NCBI RefSeq assembly: GCF_947305105.1
Contig: NZ_CAMZCS010000001.1
Coordinates: 62,001 to 126,000 of the forward strand
DNA length: 64,000 nt
From: an uncultured Fibrobacter sp.
GTDB taxonomy: Bacteria; Fibrobacterota; Fibrobacteria; Fibrobacterales; Fibrobacteraceae
Direction: 5' to 3'
The position numbers and the translations under genes are program-made. Below the pieces are notes generated by a model that did no database searches, was not told the DNA's origin, and saw only the letters and a program-made list of their open reading frames with translations. This document shows positions 1-8,606 of the stretch, piece by piece. Every line of letters begins with the position of its first letter. The stretch's first letter is position 1.

Positions 1-26
1 CTAAAATGCGCGTTAAATTGGGCCAT
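1..26 (-). CDS. 5' end of a gene running off the left edge
   Basis: Eight codons beginning ATG GCC CAA lie inside the window, reading leftward. The call rests on the start signals. An AGAGGA Shine-Dalgarno sequence sits at 31-36, four bases ahead of the ATG, and a TATCTT -10-like element lies at 54-59. The product cannot be identified from eight residues. Confidence 0.5.
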
Positions 27-69
27 AGTTTCCTCTTGATTTTTACGAGGGTAAAGATAGTATTTTAGG

Positions 70-96
70 GGCTAGAGACTAGGGGCTAGAGGCTAG
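70..96. repeat. Short degenerate tandem repeat (ctag-rich)
   Basis: About three units of the type ctagaggctagggg lie between the left-edge gene and the stop of the lipoprotein at 107. It is the same style of short degenerate intergenic repeat seen at 21697-21880 and 54711-54771, with a different unit. Confidence 0.5.
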
Positions 97-106
97 TTTT
101 TAGAGC

Positions 107-1117
107 CTATGCCGGGGTATTTGTCGTGTCTGCTGGTGTGCTGGTGGAGTCTGCCGGAGCCGCTGTGCTGTCCGCCGGTGTTTTTGTGCTGTCGGCCTGG
201 ACTTCGGCGGCTTTGCAGTCCTTGATGGCCTTGTCGACTTCTTCGCGGATGGAGTCCAGCTTTGTCTGGTAACGCGGGTTTACGGTCGTGTCACCGTCGC
301 AAATCTGGGTCATCGCGTATTTCCCCTCGTTGTTGTACGGGAACGAACGTTTTACACAGTTTCGCAGGTTGCTGGTAAGGGTTTCACCTGCTGCCACAAG
401 GCTGTCCAGTTTCTCTTCCTTGCTGCGCAGAATCACTCTGTTCTTGGATATGAAATCTGTTTTTTGACAAAGCGGAGAGGGCGCCGCTGAACTGCTGGAT
501 GCCTCGCTGGAACTGCTATTGAATAAACTGTCGTACTCGTCGTTTGTATAAACTAACCCGTCCTTTGTCTTTAAATTTATATAACTATTGCCGTTGGAAC
601 ACTCATATGTATATTCGTAATCTGGCCAGTAGTTCACACAGGAATAACCAATTCCGTAAAGGGGAGCAAAGGCAACATCTGTGCAATAGTCCAGAGTGTC
701 TTCGATTTGAATCAGTTCTTCGATTGACAGTGTTGTGTTGGATTGCAACTTGGTTTCTTGGGAGGAGCACAAGATGTCTGTGGACTTGGGCTTGTCCACG
801 CAATGGGTGCCGAGAAATCTTTGTTCTCTCGTACAGGTTACGCTTGTGTCGCTGGCGAGCTTGAATTGCTCGCCGCTGCTGCTGGAAACGTCCCCAGTCG
901 GAGCCGAGGATGACGATTCGGGAGAACTGCTAGATATCCCTTTGGCAGGGTCGGAACCGTTTGTGCTGCTCGATTGTAGCAGGGCGTCTCTGGAACTGCT
1001 TGATTCCGAGGCGGGTTCGTTGATGTTGATGGGTTGCGTGTTGTCTTCGCCGCAGCTGGCCCAGAAGAATCCCGTGATAATCAAAATGGATTTTCTTAAG
1101 AAAGATCTGAATTTCAT
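107..1117 (-). CDS. Ser-rich-linker lipoprotein, function unknown
   Basis: A 336-residue predicted lipoprotein. An N-terminal hydrophobic segment ends in a lipobox (WASC, Cys22), so signal peptidase II processing and membrane anchoring are expected. It is followed by Ser-rich linkers (about residues 38-85) typical of Fibrobacter surface proteins, then a Cys-containing region (about 90-200), a second Ser-rich stretch, and a tail of four near-identical PADST-type repeats (about 312-336). The Cys pattern suggests a disulfide-rich extracytoplasmic domain. I recognise no catalytic family. It is divergent from the lipoprotein at 1326, with about 200 bases between them. Confidence 0.8.
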   Translation of the reverse strand: MKFRSFLRKSILIITGFFWASCGEDNTQPININEPASESSSSRDALLQSSSTNGSDPAKGISSSSPESSSSAPTGDVSSSSGEQFKLASDTSVTCTREQRFLGTHCVDKPKSTDILCSSQETKLQSNTTLSIEELIQIEDTLDYCTDVAFAPLYGIGYSCVNYWPDYEYTYECSNGNSYINLKTKDGLVYTNDEYDSLFNSSSSEASSSSAAPSPLCQKTDFISKNRVILRSKEEKLDSLVAAGETLTSNLRNCVKRSFPYNNEGKYAMTQICDGDTTVNPRYQTKLDSIREEVDKAIKDCKAAEVQADSTKTPADSTAAPADSTSTPADTTNTPA

Positions 1118-1325
1118 GGCGGCCTCGGGATGTTGTTGATTGTCTATGGTTAATATATGTTTTTGTGTTTTGAATGATTTTTATTGATAAATCTTTCGGT
1201 TGATTTTTTGTCTATGGACGGCCTGCCTCGGTATGGCTCCATTTTTTGGATGCTATTTGGGTTAGAATAGGGGGGATTTTCTATATTATAGCTCGAAAAA
1301 AGTTCAACACGATTCGGAGAACTGT
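1118..1325. promoter_or_regulatory. Divergent intergenic region with a TATATT element
   Basis: AT-rich region between two divergent lipoprotein genes. On the plus strand a TATATT element at about 1282-1287 lies some 38 bases ahead of the GTG at 1326 and is a likely -10. No clear -35 and no ORF are seen. Confidence 0.4.
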
Positions 1326-2807
1326 GTGAAGAAAAAATTTGTTTTATTGTCTTTTTTGCTCATAGGTGCTTTGGCCCTTTCTGCTTGCCTATTCGATTCC
1401 GATGAGGATGGTCTCGGTAACTGGCTTTCGGACCAAGGGCTGCCGAATAGCTACAAGGTTCAGACGGTAAGCATCAATGGTCTTGTCCCGTCGGAGGTGG
1501 GGGCCTATAGGGATTCTACTCCGCTTATCATGAATAGCCGTATTGCCTTTGGTAATTCTGCCAACATGTCGCATGAGATGGCTCTTGAATTCCTTTATGT
1601 GGCAGATACCTCTTTTTTGAACCGCTTCAAAAATGCCGACACGATTGGCGCATATATTTCTTTCAATATGTACGCCCCGTTCTATAAGGATAAGAACATC
1701 CCTGTTGAACGTTTGCCTATTAAGGAAAAACTGAAGGTCCAAGTTAGCTGGACGCTCCGTAAAGGCAAAAGCAAGGCTTTTGTGGATAGTCTTGCTTCTG
1801 TTTCTGATTCTGCATGGCAGAGAGGAATGCAAAACTGGGAGCCGGATCTCGTCGTCGACACGACCTATTCCATCAAGGTGAAGAAGGCGGACACGTTGGT
1901 CTATTTTGATATGCCGGAAGCCTTCTTGGATAGTATCAAGACTTGCGATAAGGCTTGCCACCTGGAAGTGCGTTTCGCTGCTCCTGAGACCGAAAATTTG
2001 TATCGCTTCTATGCAAAAGAAAATAAGAAAGACCCCGTGTTCCGTATGAGGGCGGTGAAAGAGGGCGATACCCTTAATTATTTCAAGCAGTATCCTCCCT
2101 GCCGTATGGCGAACGTCGTTATCAGTAACGATTGCTCGGATTGTCTTGTCTTGCATGGTGGTGTCAAGGATTCGATTGTCTTTGAGTATCCTGCAGAACC
2201 GGTTCTTAATGCTTTGGCTGAATTTTATGGGGACGAGTTCCCGTATAAGGAAGGAGATGGCTACGATGTACGCCAGGCGGTCGTCCTTGCGCAGTTGACT
2301 TTTGCTCGCGACGATTCCGAGAGCGAGAATTATCTTGGTTTGCCGATTTTGGTTGCGGCCAGTTCCTTTGCCGATAGTGCTTCGGGTAAGGAATATCGCA
2401 TCTCGGAACCTTATACCCGATTTGACAAGAAATATGTCGTAGCGAACGGCCACCAGAACATTGTGTTTTATGGTGGGGATTCTCTGACGCTCCAGGTTAC
2501 GCAGGGCTTGCGTAATTTCCTCAATCGTGCAAGCAATGGTGCAAAACTGAAGTTCATGATAAATCTGTCCTACCCACAATTGCTAGATAATGATTCCTCT
2601 TTCCAGACAAGGATTGTCGAAGAAGAATTGATCAAGAAGAGAGTCTTTAATGGGGACACGATTGAAATGAAATATGCTAAAGGCGATACCGTTTATAAGT
2701 TCCTCAGCTATTACGATTACGCCCGCTATGATTTCTCCACCATGATGCAGAAACCGGCGACACTCAAGTTGTGGCTTGCCACCAAGCGTGGAGGTGATGA
2801 TGAATAG
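1326..2807 (+). CDS. Lipoprotein, function unknown
   Basis: A 493-residue protein starting at GTG 1326. It has a Lys-rich N-terminus, a hydrophobic core and a lipobox (LSAC, Cys21), so it is probably anchored in the outer membrane. The rest is a long extracytoplasmic region with scattered Cys pairs (CDKAC near 208, CSDC near 270) and no family I can name. It overlaps the barrel-protein gene by a few bases (its TAG is at 2805-2807 and the next ATG at 2800), so the two are almost certainly translationally coupled and may act together at the outer membrane. Confidence 0.8.
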   Translation: MKKKFVLLSFLLIGALALSACLFDSDEDGLGNWLSDQGLPNSYKVQTVSINGLVPSEVGAYRDSTPLIMNSRIAFGNSANMSHEMALEFLYVADTSFLNRFKNADTIGAYISFNMYAPFYKDKNIPVERLPIKEKLKVQVSWTLRKGKSKAFVDSLASVSDSAWQRGMQNWEPDLVVDTTYSIKVKKADTLVYFDMPEAFLDSIKTCDKACHLEVRFAAPETENLYRFYAKENKKDPVFRMRAVKEGDTLNYFKQYPPCRMANVVISNDCSDCLVLHGGVKDSIVFEYPAEPVLNALAEFYGDEFPYKEGDGYDVRQAVVLAQLTFARDDSESENYLGLPILVAASSFADSASGKEYRISEPYTRFDKKYVVANGHQNIVFYGGDSLTLQVTQGLRNFLNRASNGAKLKFMINLSYPQLLDNDSSFQTRIVEEELIKKRVFNGDTIEMKYAKGDTVYKFLSYYDYARYDFSTMMQKPATLKLWLATKRGGDDE

Positions 2808-4044
2808 GCTGTTGTGTCTTATCCTTTTTGCTGCATGCTTTGCCTCGGCTTCTATATTGGGTATAGAAGCTCTTGGGGAAGAAAATTCACTTGGTGGAAT
2901 GGCGAATACTGCGGGTCGTGGCTTTGCGGGTGGTGCTAAGACAGGTGATGCCGAAGGCGTGTCCGTCGTGAACCCGGCGCGTATGGCTTTTGATACTAAG
3001 GTCGTGTTCAACTTGAATTTCTTCATTGACATGACGACTGCGGAAAACGATAATTCCACGTATTCTACGACGAATATCTCTTTGCCGTCGTTCAATTTCT
3101 CGTTCCCGATGGGGTCGTTCGGTGCAATGGGACTTTCCCTTTGGCAGCACTATGCATCCAATATGGACGAGGATATTCAAGATTCCGCGTTGAAAATGGA
3201 TGCAGAGGTCAAGTACCAGGGCAGTGTCTACGAAATCGTCCCGGCTTATGCGGTGCGCCTGCCGTTCTTCCGCATGATGTCGTTGGGTGCATCGGCTCAT
3301 TTTGTGATGGGCAATGTGGAACGCAGCTTGACTTTGGGCCCGGATAAAAGTGAAGTCAGTGAACGCGATTATTGGGCGACAAATGAATCCAAGGTGAACG
3401 ACTTTGTAAGTGGAACCTGGGAAATCAAGAACCATCCGGCCTACTATACGTTGTCTACGCAGTTCCGTGGTCGCCAGTCGTCGTACTACTTCTCTTATAC
3501 GACTCCGTATACGTTGCAGAACGATTTGACCTACAATTTGCGTTTTAGCCAACTGGATACTTTGATTCCTACTCGCAGTAGTCGCGAAATCGAGATTCCG
3601 GCCCTTTTGGCAACGGGCGTGAACTATCGCCTGTACAAACGCCATAACGTGATGATGGATTTGCAATGGCGCGCTTGGGACAGCGATGTCGAAAATATCG
3701 CAGGTGGCTGGGAAATGTCCAAGGTGACCGAAACACAGAACGATTTCATGGTTTCTCTGGGTTATCAGCGTGATGGCAGCCCGTTGTTCTATGATTCGTA
3801 TTTGGAAAGGACGACATTCCGTTTTGGCGGCTGGATGAAAAGCTGGTACGTGAAGGATGTCTATGAATATGGTGGCTCTATCGGAGCCGGGCTCCCCATG
3901 GGTAAAAAGGGAACAACAATTGATTTGGCCTTGCAAGGGGGAAAACGCACTACAGGTGGGCATGGAGACTGGGAAGAATTGTTCTTCGGAATTCGTGTTG
4001 GCCTGATGGGCGTTGGCACTTGGGGACAGTCCCGCGCAAGGTAA
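2800..4044 (+). CDS. Outer-membrane beta-barrel protein
   Basis: A 414-residue secreted protein. I chose ATG 2800 because GGAGG at 2790-2794 is correctly spaced. A longer frame from TTG 2776 would place eight polar residues before the signal peptide. The signal peptide (MNRLLCLILFAACFASA) is followed by alternating polar/hydrophobic segments rich in aromatic and Gly residues, as in outer-membrane barrels. The early GGMANTAGRGFAGG segment recalls PorV/FadL-like barrels of the Bacteroidota/Fibrobacterota. Substrate unknown. It probably functions with the lipoprotein encoded just upstream. Confidence 0.75.
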   Translation: MNRLLCLILFAACFASASILGIEALGEENSLGGMANTAGRGFAGGAKTGDAEGVSVVNPARMAFDTKVVFNLNFFIDMTTAENDNSTYSTTNISLPSFNFSFPMGSFGAMGLSLWQHYASNMDEDIQDSALKMDAEVKYQGSVYEIVPAYAVRLPFFRMMSLGASAHFVMGNVERSLTLGPDKSEVSERDYWATNESKVNDFVSGTWEIKNHPAYYTLSTQFRGRQSSYYFSYTTPYTLQNDLTYNLRFSQLDTLIPTRSSREIEIPALLATGVNYRLYKRHNVMMDLQWRAWDSDVENIAGGWEMSKVTETQNDFMVSLGYQRDGSPLFYDSYLERTTFRFGGWMKSWYVKDVYEYGGSIGAGLPMGKKGTTIDLALQGGKRTTGGHGDWEELFFGIRVGLMGVGTWGQSRAR

Positions 4045-4083
4045 CCGCGAATCTGGATGATTTAAAGAGAAGGAGGTTCGAAA

Positions 4084-5340
4084 ATGGCTGTTAAGAAGAA
4101 TGCTAAGGATACGAAAACAGAGACAAAGAGTGTGAAAAAGGTTGCTGCCAAGCCGGCTGCTAAACCTGCGCCGAAGCCGGCGGCCAAGCCCGCCGCCAAG
4201 CCTGCTGTGAAGGCTCCTGCGAAGGCCGCTGCTAAACCTGTTGCCAAGGCTCCCGCCAAGGTTGCCGCTAAGGCTCCTGCCAAACCTGCGACGAAACCCG
4301 TTGCAAAGGCCGTTGTTGCCAAACCGGCCGCCAAGCCGGCTGCTAAACCTGCACCGAAGCCTGTTGCCAAGCCCGCCGCAAAGCCTGCTGCCAAGGTTGC
4401 AGTCAAGGCTCCCGCCAAGCCAGCAGTGAAACCTGTTGCAAAGGCTGTTGTTGCCAAACCGGCCGCCAAGCCGGTTGTTAAACCCGCACCGAAGCCTGTT
4501 GCGAAGCCCGTCGCTAAACCTGTAACAAAACCTGCAGCAAAGACTCCGGCTGCCAAGCTGGATCAGCCCTTCGACGCCGAATACCTTGTGCTCATGCAGA
4601 AAGATCCGAACTGGCTGCATGCCTTCTGGGAAGTTTCTGAAGAGAGAGTGAAACGCTCCAAGAATGGCAAGGGCAAGCTTGTGTTGCGCTTGTTCGACAT
4701 CACGGACGACTTGACCGTACAGCGTAGCAAAAAGCGCAAGTTCCACGATGTGGAAGTCCCTGCCGACGCTCGCAGCTGGTATGTCGAGAATCCTGTCGGT
4801 AATAGCTGCATGGCTGTCCTCGGTTCCGTTGACGGGAATCAGTTCATGCCGATTCTTGAATCGTCCCCGGTGCTCACGTTCGACAAGAATGCTACAGTCC
4901 CGTCTTTCGACGACGAATTTGTCCGCGCTTCCTTGGGTGGCAGCGTGCAAGGGAACTTCATGAGTTCAGGCTTCTCCAGCACGACGGCCGAATCCTGGCT
5001 CAACAGCCTGCGTTTGGGCAGTTCCTCCGAATCCATGTTCTCCGGCGCACTTTCCAGTGCGGCGCTCAAGAGCAACGAAATTGCCGCTCCGAAGGATTCT
5101 GTCAACTATGGCAAGGATTTCTTCTTGTGGGTCAAGACGCGCTTGATTGTGTACGGCGGAACCCGTCCCGATGCCCATTTGCAGGTGCGCGGTGAACCGT
5201 TCCCGTTGAACCCGGATGGCACGTTCAGCTTCGAAGAAGATCTCCCGGATTCCACGAAGATTATCCCCGTGTTCGCCACCGACAAGGATGGCGATTTCCC
5301 GACGACAATCGTTCCTATCGTTGTCAAGCGCACGGAATAA
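4084..5340 (+). CDS. DUF4912 protein with Lys/Ala/Pro-repeat N-terminus
   Basis: A 418-residue protein with a strong AGGAGG at 4071-4076. Residues about 15-158 are a low-complexity tract of AAKPA/PKPVAKP-type repeats, similar in composition to histone H1 tails. Residues about 160-280 match DUF4912, with the diagnostic QKDPNWLHAFWEV segment. The C-terminal part holds a DFFLWVKTRLIVYGGT segment resembling a small beta domain. DUF4912 proteins are often encoded next to GH57 enzymes, as here, which suggests a role around storage glucan. The repeat tract could bind a polyanion or act as a flexible linker. No signal peptide is seen. Confidence 0.85.
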   Translation: MAVKKNAKDTKTETKSVKKVAAKPAAKPAPKPAAKPAAKPAVKAPAKAAAKPVAKAPAKVAAKAPAKPATKPVAKAVVAKPAAKPAAKPAPKPVAKPAAKPAAKVAVKAPAKPAVKPVAKAVVAKPAAKPVVKPAPKPVAKPVAKPVTKPAAKTPAAKLDQPFDAEYLVLMQKDPNWLHAFWEVSEERVKRSKNGKGKLVLRLFDITDDLTVQRSKKRKFHDVEVPADARSWYVENPVGNSCMAVLGSVDGNQFMPILESSPVLTFDKNATVPSFDDEFVRASLGGSVQGNFMSSGFSSTTAESWLNSLRLGSSSESMFSGALSSAALKSNEIAAPKDSVNYGKDFFLWVKTRLIVYGGTRPDAHLQVRGEPFPLNPDGTFSFEEDLPDSTKIIPVFATDKDGDFPTTIVPIVVKRTE

Positions 5341-5364
5341 TTCAGTTTTTCGGGTGTTGTTAGC

Positions 5365-6975
5365 TTGTCTGCACCAGGCCAAATCCTTTTTCTGTTGCAT
5401 GCGCACTTGCCTTTTGTGCGTCATCCAGAATGTGAACGCTTTTTTGAGGAAAACTGGCTTTTTGAGGCGGTTACGGAATCGTACCTGCCTCTGGTGCAGT
5501 CCATGCGGCGCCTGCTCGAAAAGGGCGTGCCGGGCAAACTCAATTTGAGCGTGTCCCCGCCGCTGATCGAGATGCTCCGCGACGAGAGCCTGATTTCAAA
5601 GATATCCGGCCATCTGCAGCGCCAACTTGAACTTGCCGAAAAAGAGGTCGCCCGTTTCAAGGACGGCCCTCAGGCGCATCTTGCCCGTTTTTACTTGGAC
5701 CGTCAGCGTGCGCTGATTGATACGTGGGAAAACCGGATTGGCCGGGATTTGTTAAAGGAATTCAAGGCCCTGGAAGTTGCAGGGAAACTGAACTTGCTCA
5801 CGTGTGTCGGGACGCACCCCTTCTTGCCTGCATACCAGAGCGACCCTGCTTCTATCCGTATGCACCTGGCCGCGACGGTATCTTGTTTTGAGCAGGCATT
5901 CGGGCGCAGGCCCAAAGGCGTTTGGCTCCCGGAATGTGGCTATTTCCCTGGGCTGGAACGTTATTTGGCCGAATTTGGCCTGAAGTATTTTTTCCTGGAA
6001 ACGCACGGAATCCTGTTGGCGTCTCCGCCGCCCAAGTACGGCGTGTTCACGCCGCTCCTTACGCCGTCGGGGCTCTATTGCATGGGCCGCGAGCAGGCCA
6101 GTTCCATGGAAGTGTGGAGCCGCCGCACGGGTTATCCGGGGCATCCTGAATACCGTGAATTCTTCAAGGATATCGCAAGGGAGCGCGAACGCTCTTACCT
6201 AGGCGAGTATTTCTTCTCGGGCGATACTCCGATCGATTCTGGTTTCAAGTATTACCGTATTACGGGGAGCGAGCAGAAGGAATTCTATCGCCCGTGGAAT
6301 GCGATGCGCCTTGTTCAAGACCATGCGCGACTGTTCGTGGCGAACAGGGAGGCGACCCTTTCGGATATCATTCCCAAGATGGGCGGAAACAAGGCCGCAC
6401 TCCTTTGCCCATACGATGCCGAACTTTTTGGGCATTGGTGGTTCGAAGGCCCGCTTTTCTTGGAAGCGTTGTTGGAACGTGCCGCAGCGAGCTCTATCTT
6501 GGACTTCACGGGTGCCGACGATGTGATGGTATCCTCTGCCGACCCGGATGCCCATGAACCGGCTTTCTCTTCGTGGGGCGAGGGGGGATTTGCTTCGGTG
6601 TGGATCAATCCCGAGACAGAGAAATATTACCCGCTATCGTACCGTATTCGGGCGAGGATAGATTCCCTGAAACGCACGTCTTCTAAGGTGGATGATGCCG
6701 AAGTCGCGGCGCTGATGCAGCGCTTTGTCCACCAGATGGAACGCGAACTGATGCTGTTCCAGTCGTCGGACTGGGCGTTCATGATTCACAACCATTCTAC
6801 AGAAGAGTATGCGAAACACCGGCTGGAATCGCATTACCTGCGGGCCGAATCGCTGTATGGTGAAGCCTGCATGGTGTTAGACGATTTCAAGGATTGCAAG
6901 AGCCTTGACCAGTTCGATACTTCTGTCTTGACGAAACTCGAATCCGAAGATTGCATTTTCAAGGATTGTCTCTAG
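5365..6975 (+). CDS. GH57 1,4-alpha-glucan branching enzyme
   Basis: A 536-residue cytoplasmic enzyme of glycoside hydrolase family 57, the thermostable-type branching enzyme family, which makes alpha-1,6 branches in glycogen-like glucans. The GH57 hallmarks are all present: HAHLPFVRH at the N-terminus, the nucleophile Glu190 in WLPECGYFPG, and the acid/base Asp351 in YDAELFGHWWFEG. The only in-frame start after the preceding stop is TTG 5365. It lies 24 bases after the DUF4912 gene, so the two probably form one operon. Confidence 0.9.
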   Translation: MSAPGQILFLLHAHLPFVRHPECERFFEENWLFEAVTESYLPLVQSMRRLLEKGVPGKLNLSVSPPLIEMLRDESLISKISGHLQRQLELAEKEVARFKDGPQAHLARFYLDRQRALIDTWENRIGRDLLKEFKALEVAGKLNLLTCVGTHPFLPAYQSDPASIRMHLAATVSCFEQAFGRRPKGVWLPECGYFPGLERYLAEFGLKYFFLETHGILLASPPPKYGVFTPLLTPSGLYCMGREQASSMEVWSRRTGYPGHPEYREFFKDIARERERSYLGEYFFSGDTPIDSGFKYYRITGSEQKEFYRPWNAMRLVQDHARLFVANREATLSDIIPKMGGNKAALLCPYDAELFGHWWFEGPLFLEALLERAAASSILDFTGADDVMVSSADPDAHEPAFSSWGEGGFASVWINPETEKYYPLSYRIRARIDSLKRTSSKVDDAEVAALMQRFVHQMERELMLFQSSDWAFMIHNHSTEEYAKHRLESHYLRAESLYGEACMVLDDFKDCKSLDQFDTSVLTKLESEDCIFKDCL

Positions 6976-6984
6976 TAGACAATC
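6964..6984. terminator. Inverted repeat across overlapping convergent stop codons
   Basis: GATTGTCT-CTAGT-AGACAATC is an 8-bp perfect inverted repeat with a 5-base loop. The loop contains most of the two overlapping stop codons of the convergent genes (TAG at 6973-6975, reverse TAG at 6972-6974). It may serve as a bidirectional transcript end, but there is no U-tract. Confidence 0.4.
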
Positions 6985-8606
6985 ATGAACTTTTCGGCTT
7001 TGCCGCTGTTGCCCGCACGGAACCAGTAGACTCCAGGGGCCATTTTTTCACGGACTTTGTTTTCTTCGATGCAGAGAAGCGTGCCTTGGTATTTTTCGTG
7101 CATGACGATGGCTCCACGGCGGTTGCGGATTTCAACGTAGTCCTTGTCTCGCGGGAGCGGCGTAAAGCAGAGAGAGCCTTCGCGCCAGGGGGTAGGGTAT
7201 GCCCTGAGCTTGCCGTTGGTGTAAAGCGTCTTGACAAAGTCGCTTTCTCCAAGCCTGCTGAAAATCCAGATTGTGGAATCTGCGCTAGACATGGTGCTGT
7301 AGATGGAGTCTGCCGTGTTTGTCGATTTGATGGGAACGATGCTTGCTTTGCCTTTGCGGTAGATGGCCGCACTTGCATCCCCTTTGTAGCGGGTGAAGTC
7401 AGGATACCCTCCGGCATAGTACGAAAACAGGAACCTTGTAGTATCGGGCTCAAAGGAGGGAACGTTTGCGTAGCGGATAGTTGTCCAGTTGCCCTCGTCG
7501 GCGTAGACCCAATCCGTTTTGTTGATTGCGGAACTGCGGCTGCCCGAGAAAGAAAGGCGTACAGCGTAATCATGGAATACGGAGTCGGCATTGAGCTTTT
7601 TCTTGCTCAAGTACTTTGCGAGATGGATGTCGAAACTTTGCTCGTGATTTTGCTTGAACCCGTTCCAGATTTCTTTGTCGAATTTTTTCTCGACATTGTT
7701 GAAAAGGTAAAGGTAGAGGGTGCTCATTCCGTAAGCGTCTGAATCGGCAAGGGAATTGATGGGGGTGCCTATCTGTTTGAATGTGTTGGCGATATATCCA
7801 AAATAGTCGTTTACGTTGGGGTCGCCCAATTCTTCGACCCCTGTGGCCGAGGCTTCGAACCAGAATGTCCAATAATTAAACATGTTCAGGTAGCGGAGTT
7901 GGCTTGCATGGTACATCTCGTGGAATGTGGTTATTCGAATGGCCTTGTCCCAGTTCTTGCTGAAATCTTCACCTGTTGTTTGCTGCGTGAGCGGAATGGA
8001 TGCTTCGATGTAGGTACACTCGGGATTGTTCGCCATGCTTTTTCGGTTACCTATTGAGCTTATGTATTTGAAGTCGTTGTCAATGAATAGCTGGGTCGTG
8101 TCTGTCGTTATCTTGTTTTTGGGAAGGGTGAGCCCGAAGCAACCTCCGCAAGTTTGTCCGAGAAATATGGAAGACGCGTCACGGATTAGATCGACGTCAA
8201 TGATTTCGACGGGATAGAGTCCCTTGTCGACGTCTTCGTTGAAATGGTGTGTCTTTGTCGAGCCAATCGGTTGGCTCATGCCTAGTTCTTTGGTGTGCAT
8301 CGTGTATGCACGTTCCAGGTTTACAGCTACACTGTCGACGAATGCTTTCTTTGTGGCGTGGGGGCCTTCTAACGTGTAGAATATCTGGAAATGCTCCGTC
8401 TTTTGCGAAAGCACTTTGTTGTAATAGTTTTCGGCAGGACAGTTTGCAATTTTGAACAGGTCCGCTTTTTGTGTGTGTGCCTGTAGCGGGCCCCTGTTGT
8501 ACTGCTTATGGTGGAACAGGTTTGCCGTTGCGCAGTTTCTGCCGTGAGCGAATGCTCCGGTACAAGCGATGAGTATGCCAAGAATTAATGCTGTCAGACG
8601 CGTCAT
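6972..8606 (-). CDS. Secreted metalloprotease-like protein
   Basis: A 544-residue protein with a signal peptide (cleavage near residue 20, after CTGAFA). The central segment FHEMYHASQLRYL contains a zincin HExxH motif, and WFEASATGVEE about 20 residues on could supply the third zinc-ligand Glu, as in gluzincins. This matches the broad MXAN_6640-like putative metalloprotease group. The C-terminus (GVYWFRAGNSGK...FMIVY) resembles type IX secretion sorting tails, so export to the surface is possible. Its start overlaps the end of the UbiD gene by 4 bases, suggesting co-transcription. Peptidase activity is inferred. Confidence 0.7.
   Translation of the reverse strand: MTRLTALILGILIACTGAFAHGRNCATANLFHHKQYNRGPLQAHTQKADLFKIANCPAENYYNKVLSQKTEHFQIFYTLEGPHATKKAFVDSVAVNLERAYTMHTKELGMSQPIGSTKTHHFNEDVDKGLYPVEIIDVDLIRDASSIFLGQTCGGCFGLTLPKNKITTDTTQLFIDNDFKYISSIGNRKSMANNPECTYIEASIPLTQQTTGEDFSKNWDKAIRITTFHEMYHASQLRYLNMFNYWTFWFEASATGVEELGDPNVNDYFGYIANTFKQIGTPINSLADSDAYGMSTLYLYLFNNVEKKFDKEIWNGFKQNHEQSFDIHLAKYLSKKKLNADSVFHDYAVRLSFSGSRSSAINKTDWVYADEGNWTTIRYANVPSFEPDTTRFLFSYYAGGYPDFTRYKGDASAAIYRKGKASIVPIKSTNTADSIYSTMSSADSTIWIFSRLGESDFVKTLYTNGKLRAYPTPWREGSLCFTPLPRDKDYVEIRNRRGAIVMHEKYQGTLLCIEENKVREKMAPGVYWFRAGNSGKAEKFMIVY

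Noticed and set aside
2887-4950. 687-codon minus-strand frame rich in Arg/Gly/Leu across two genes
   Set aside because: Composition follows the AAKPA codons read backward; it crosses two supported plus-strand genes.
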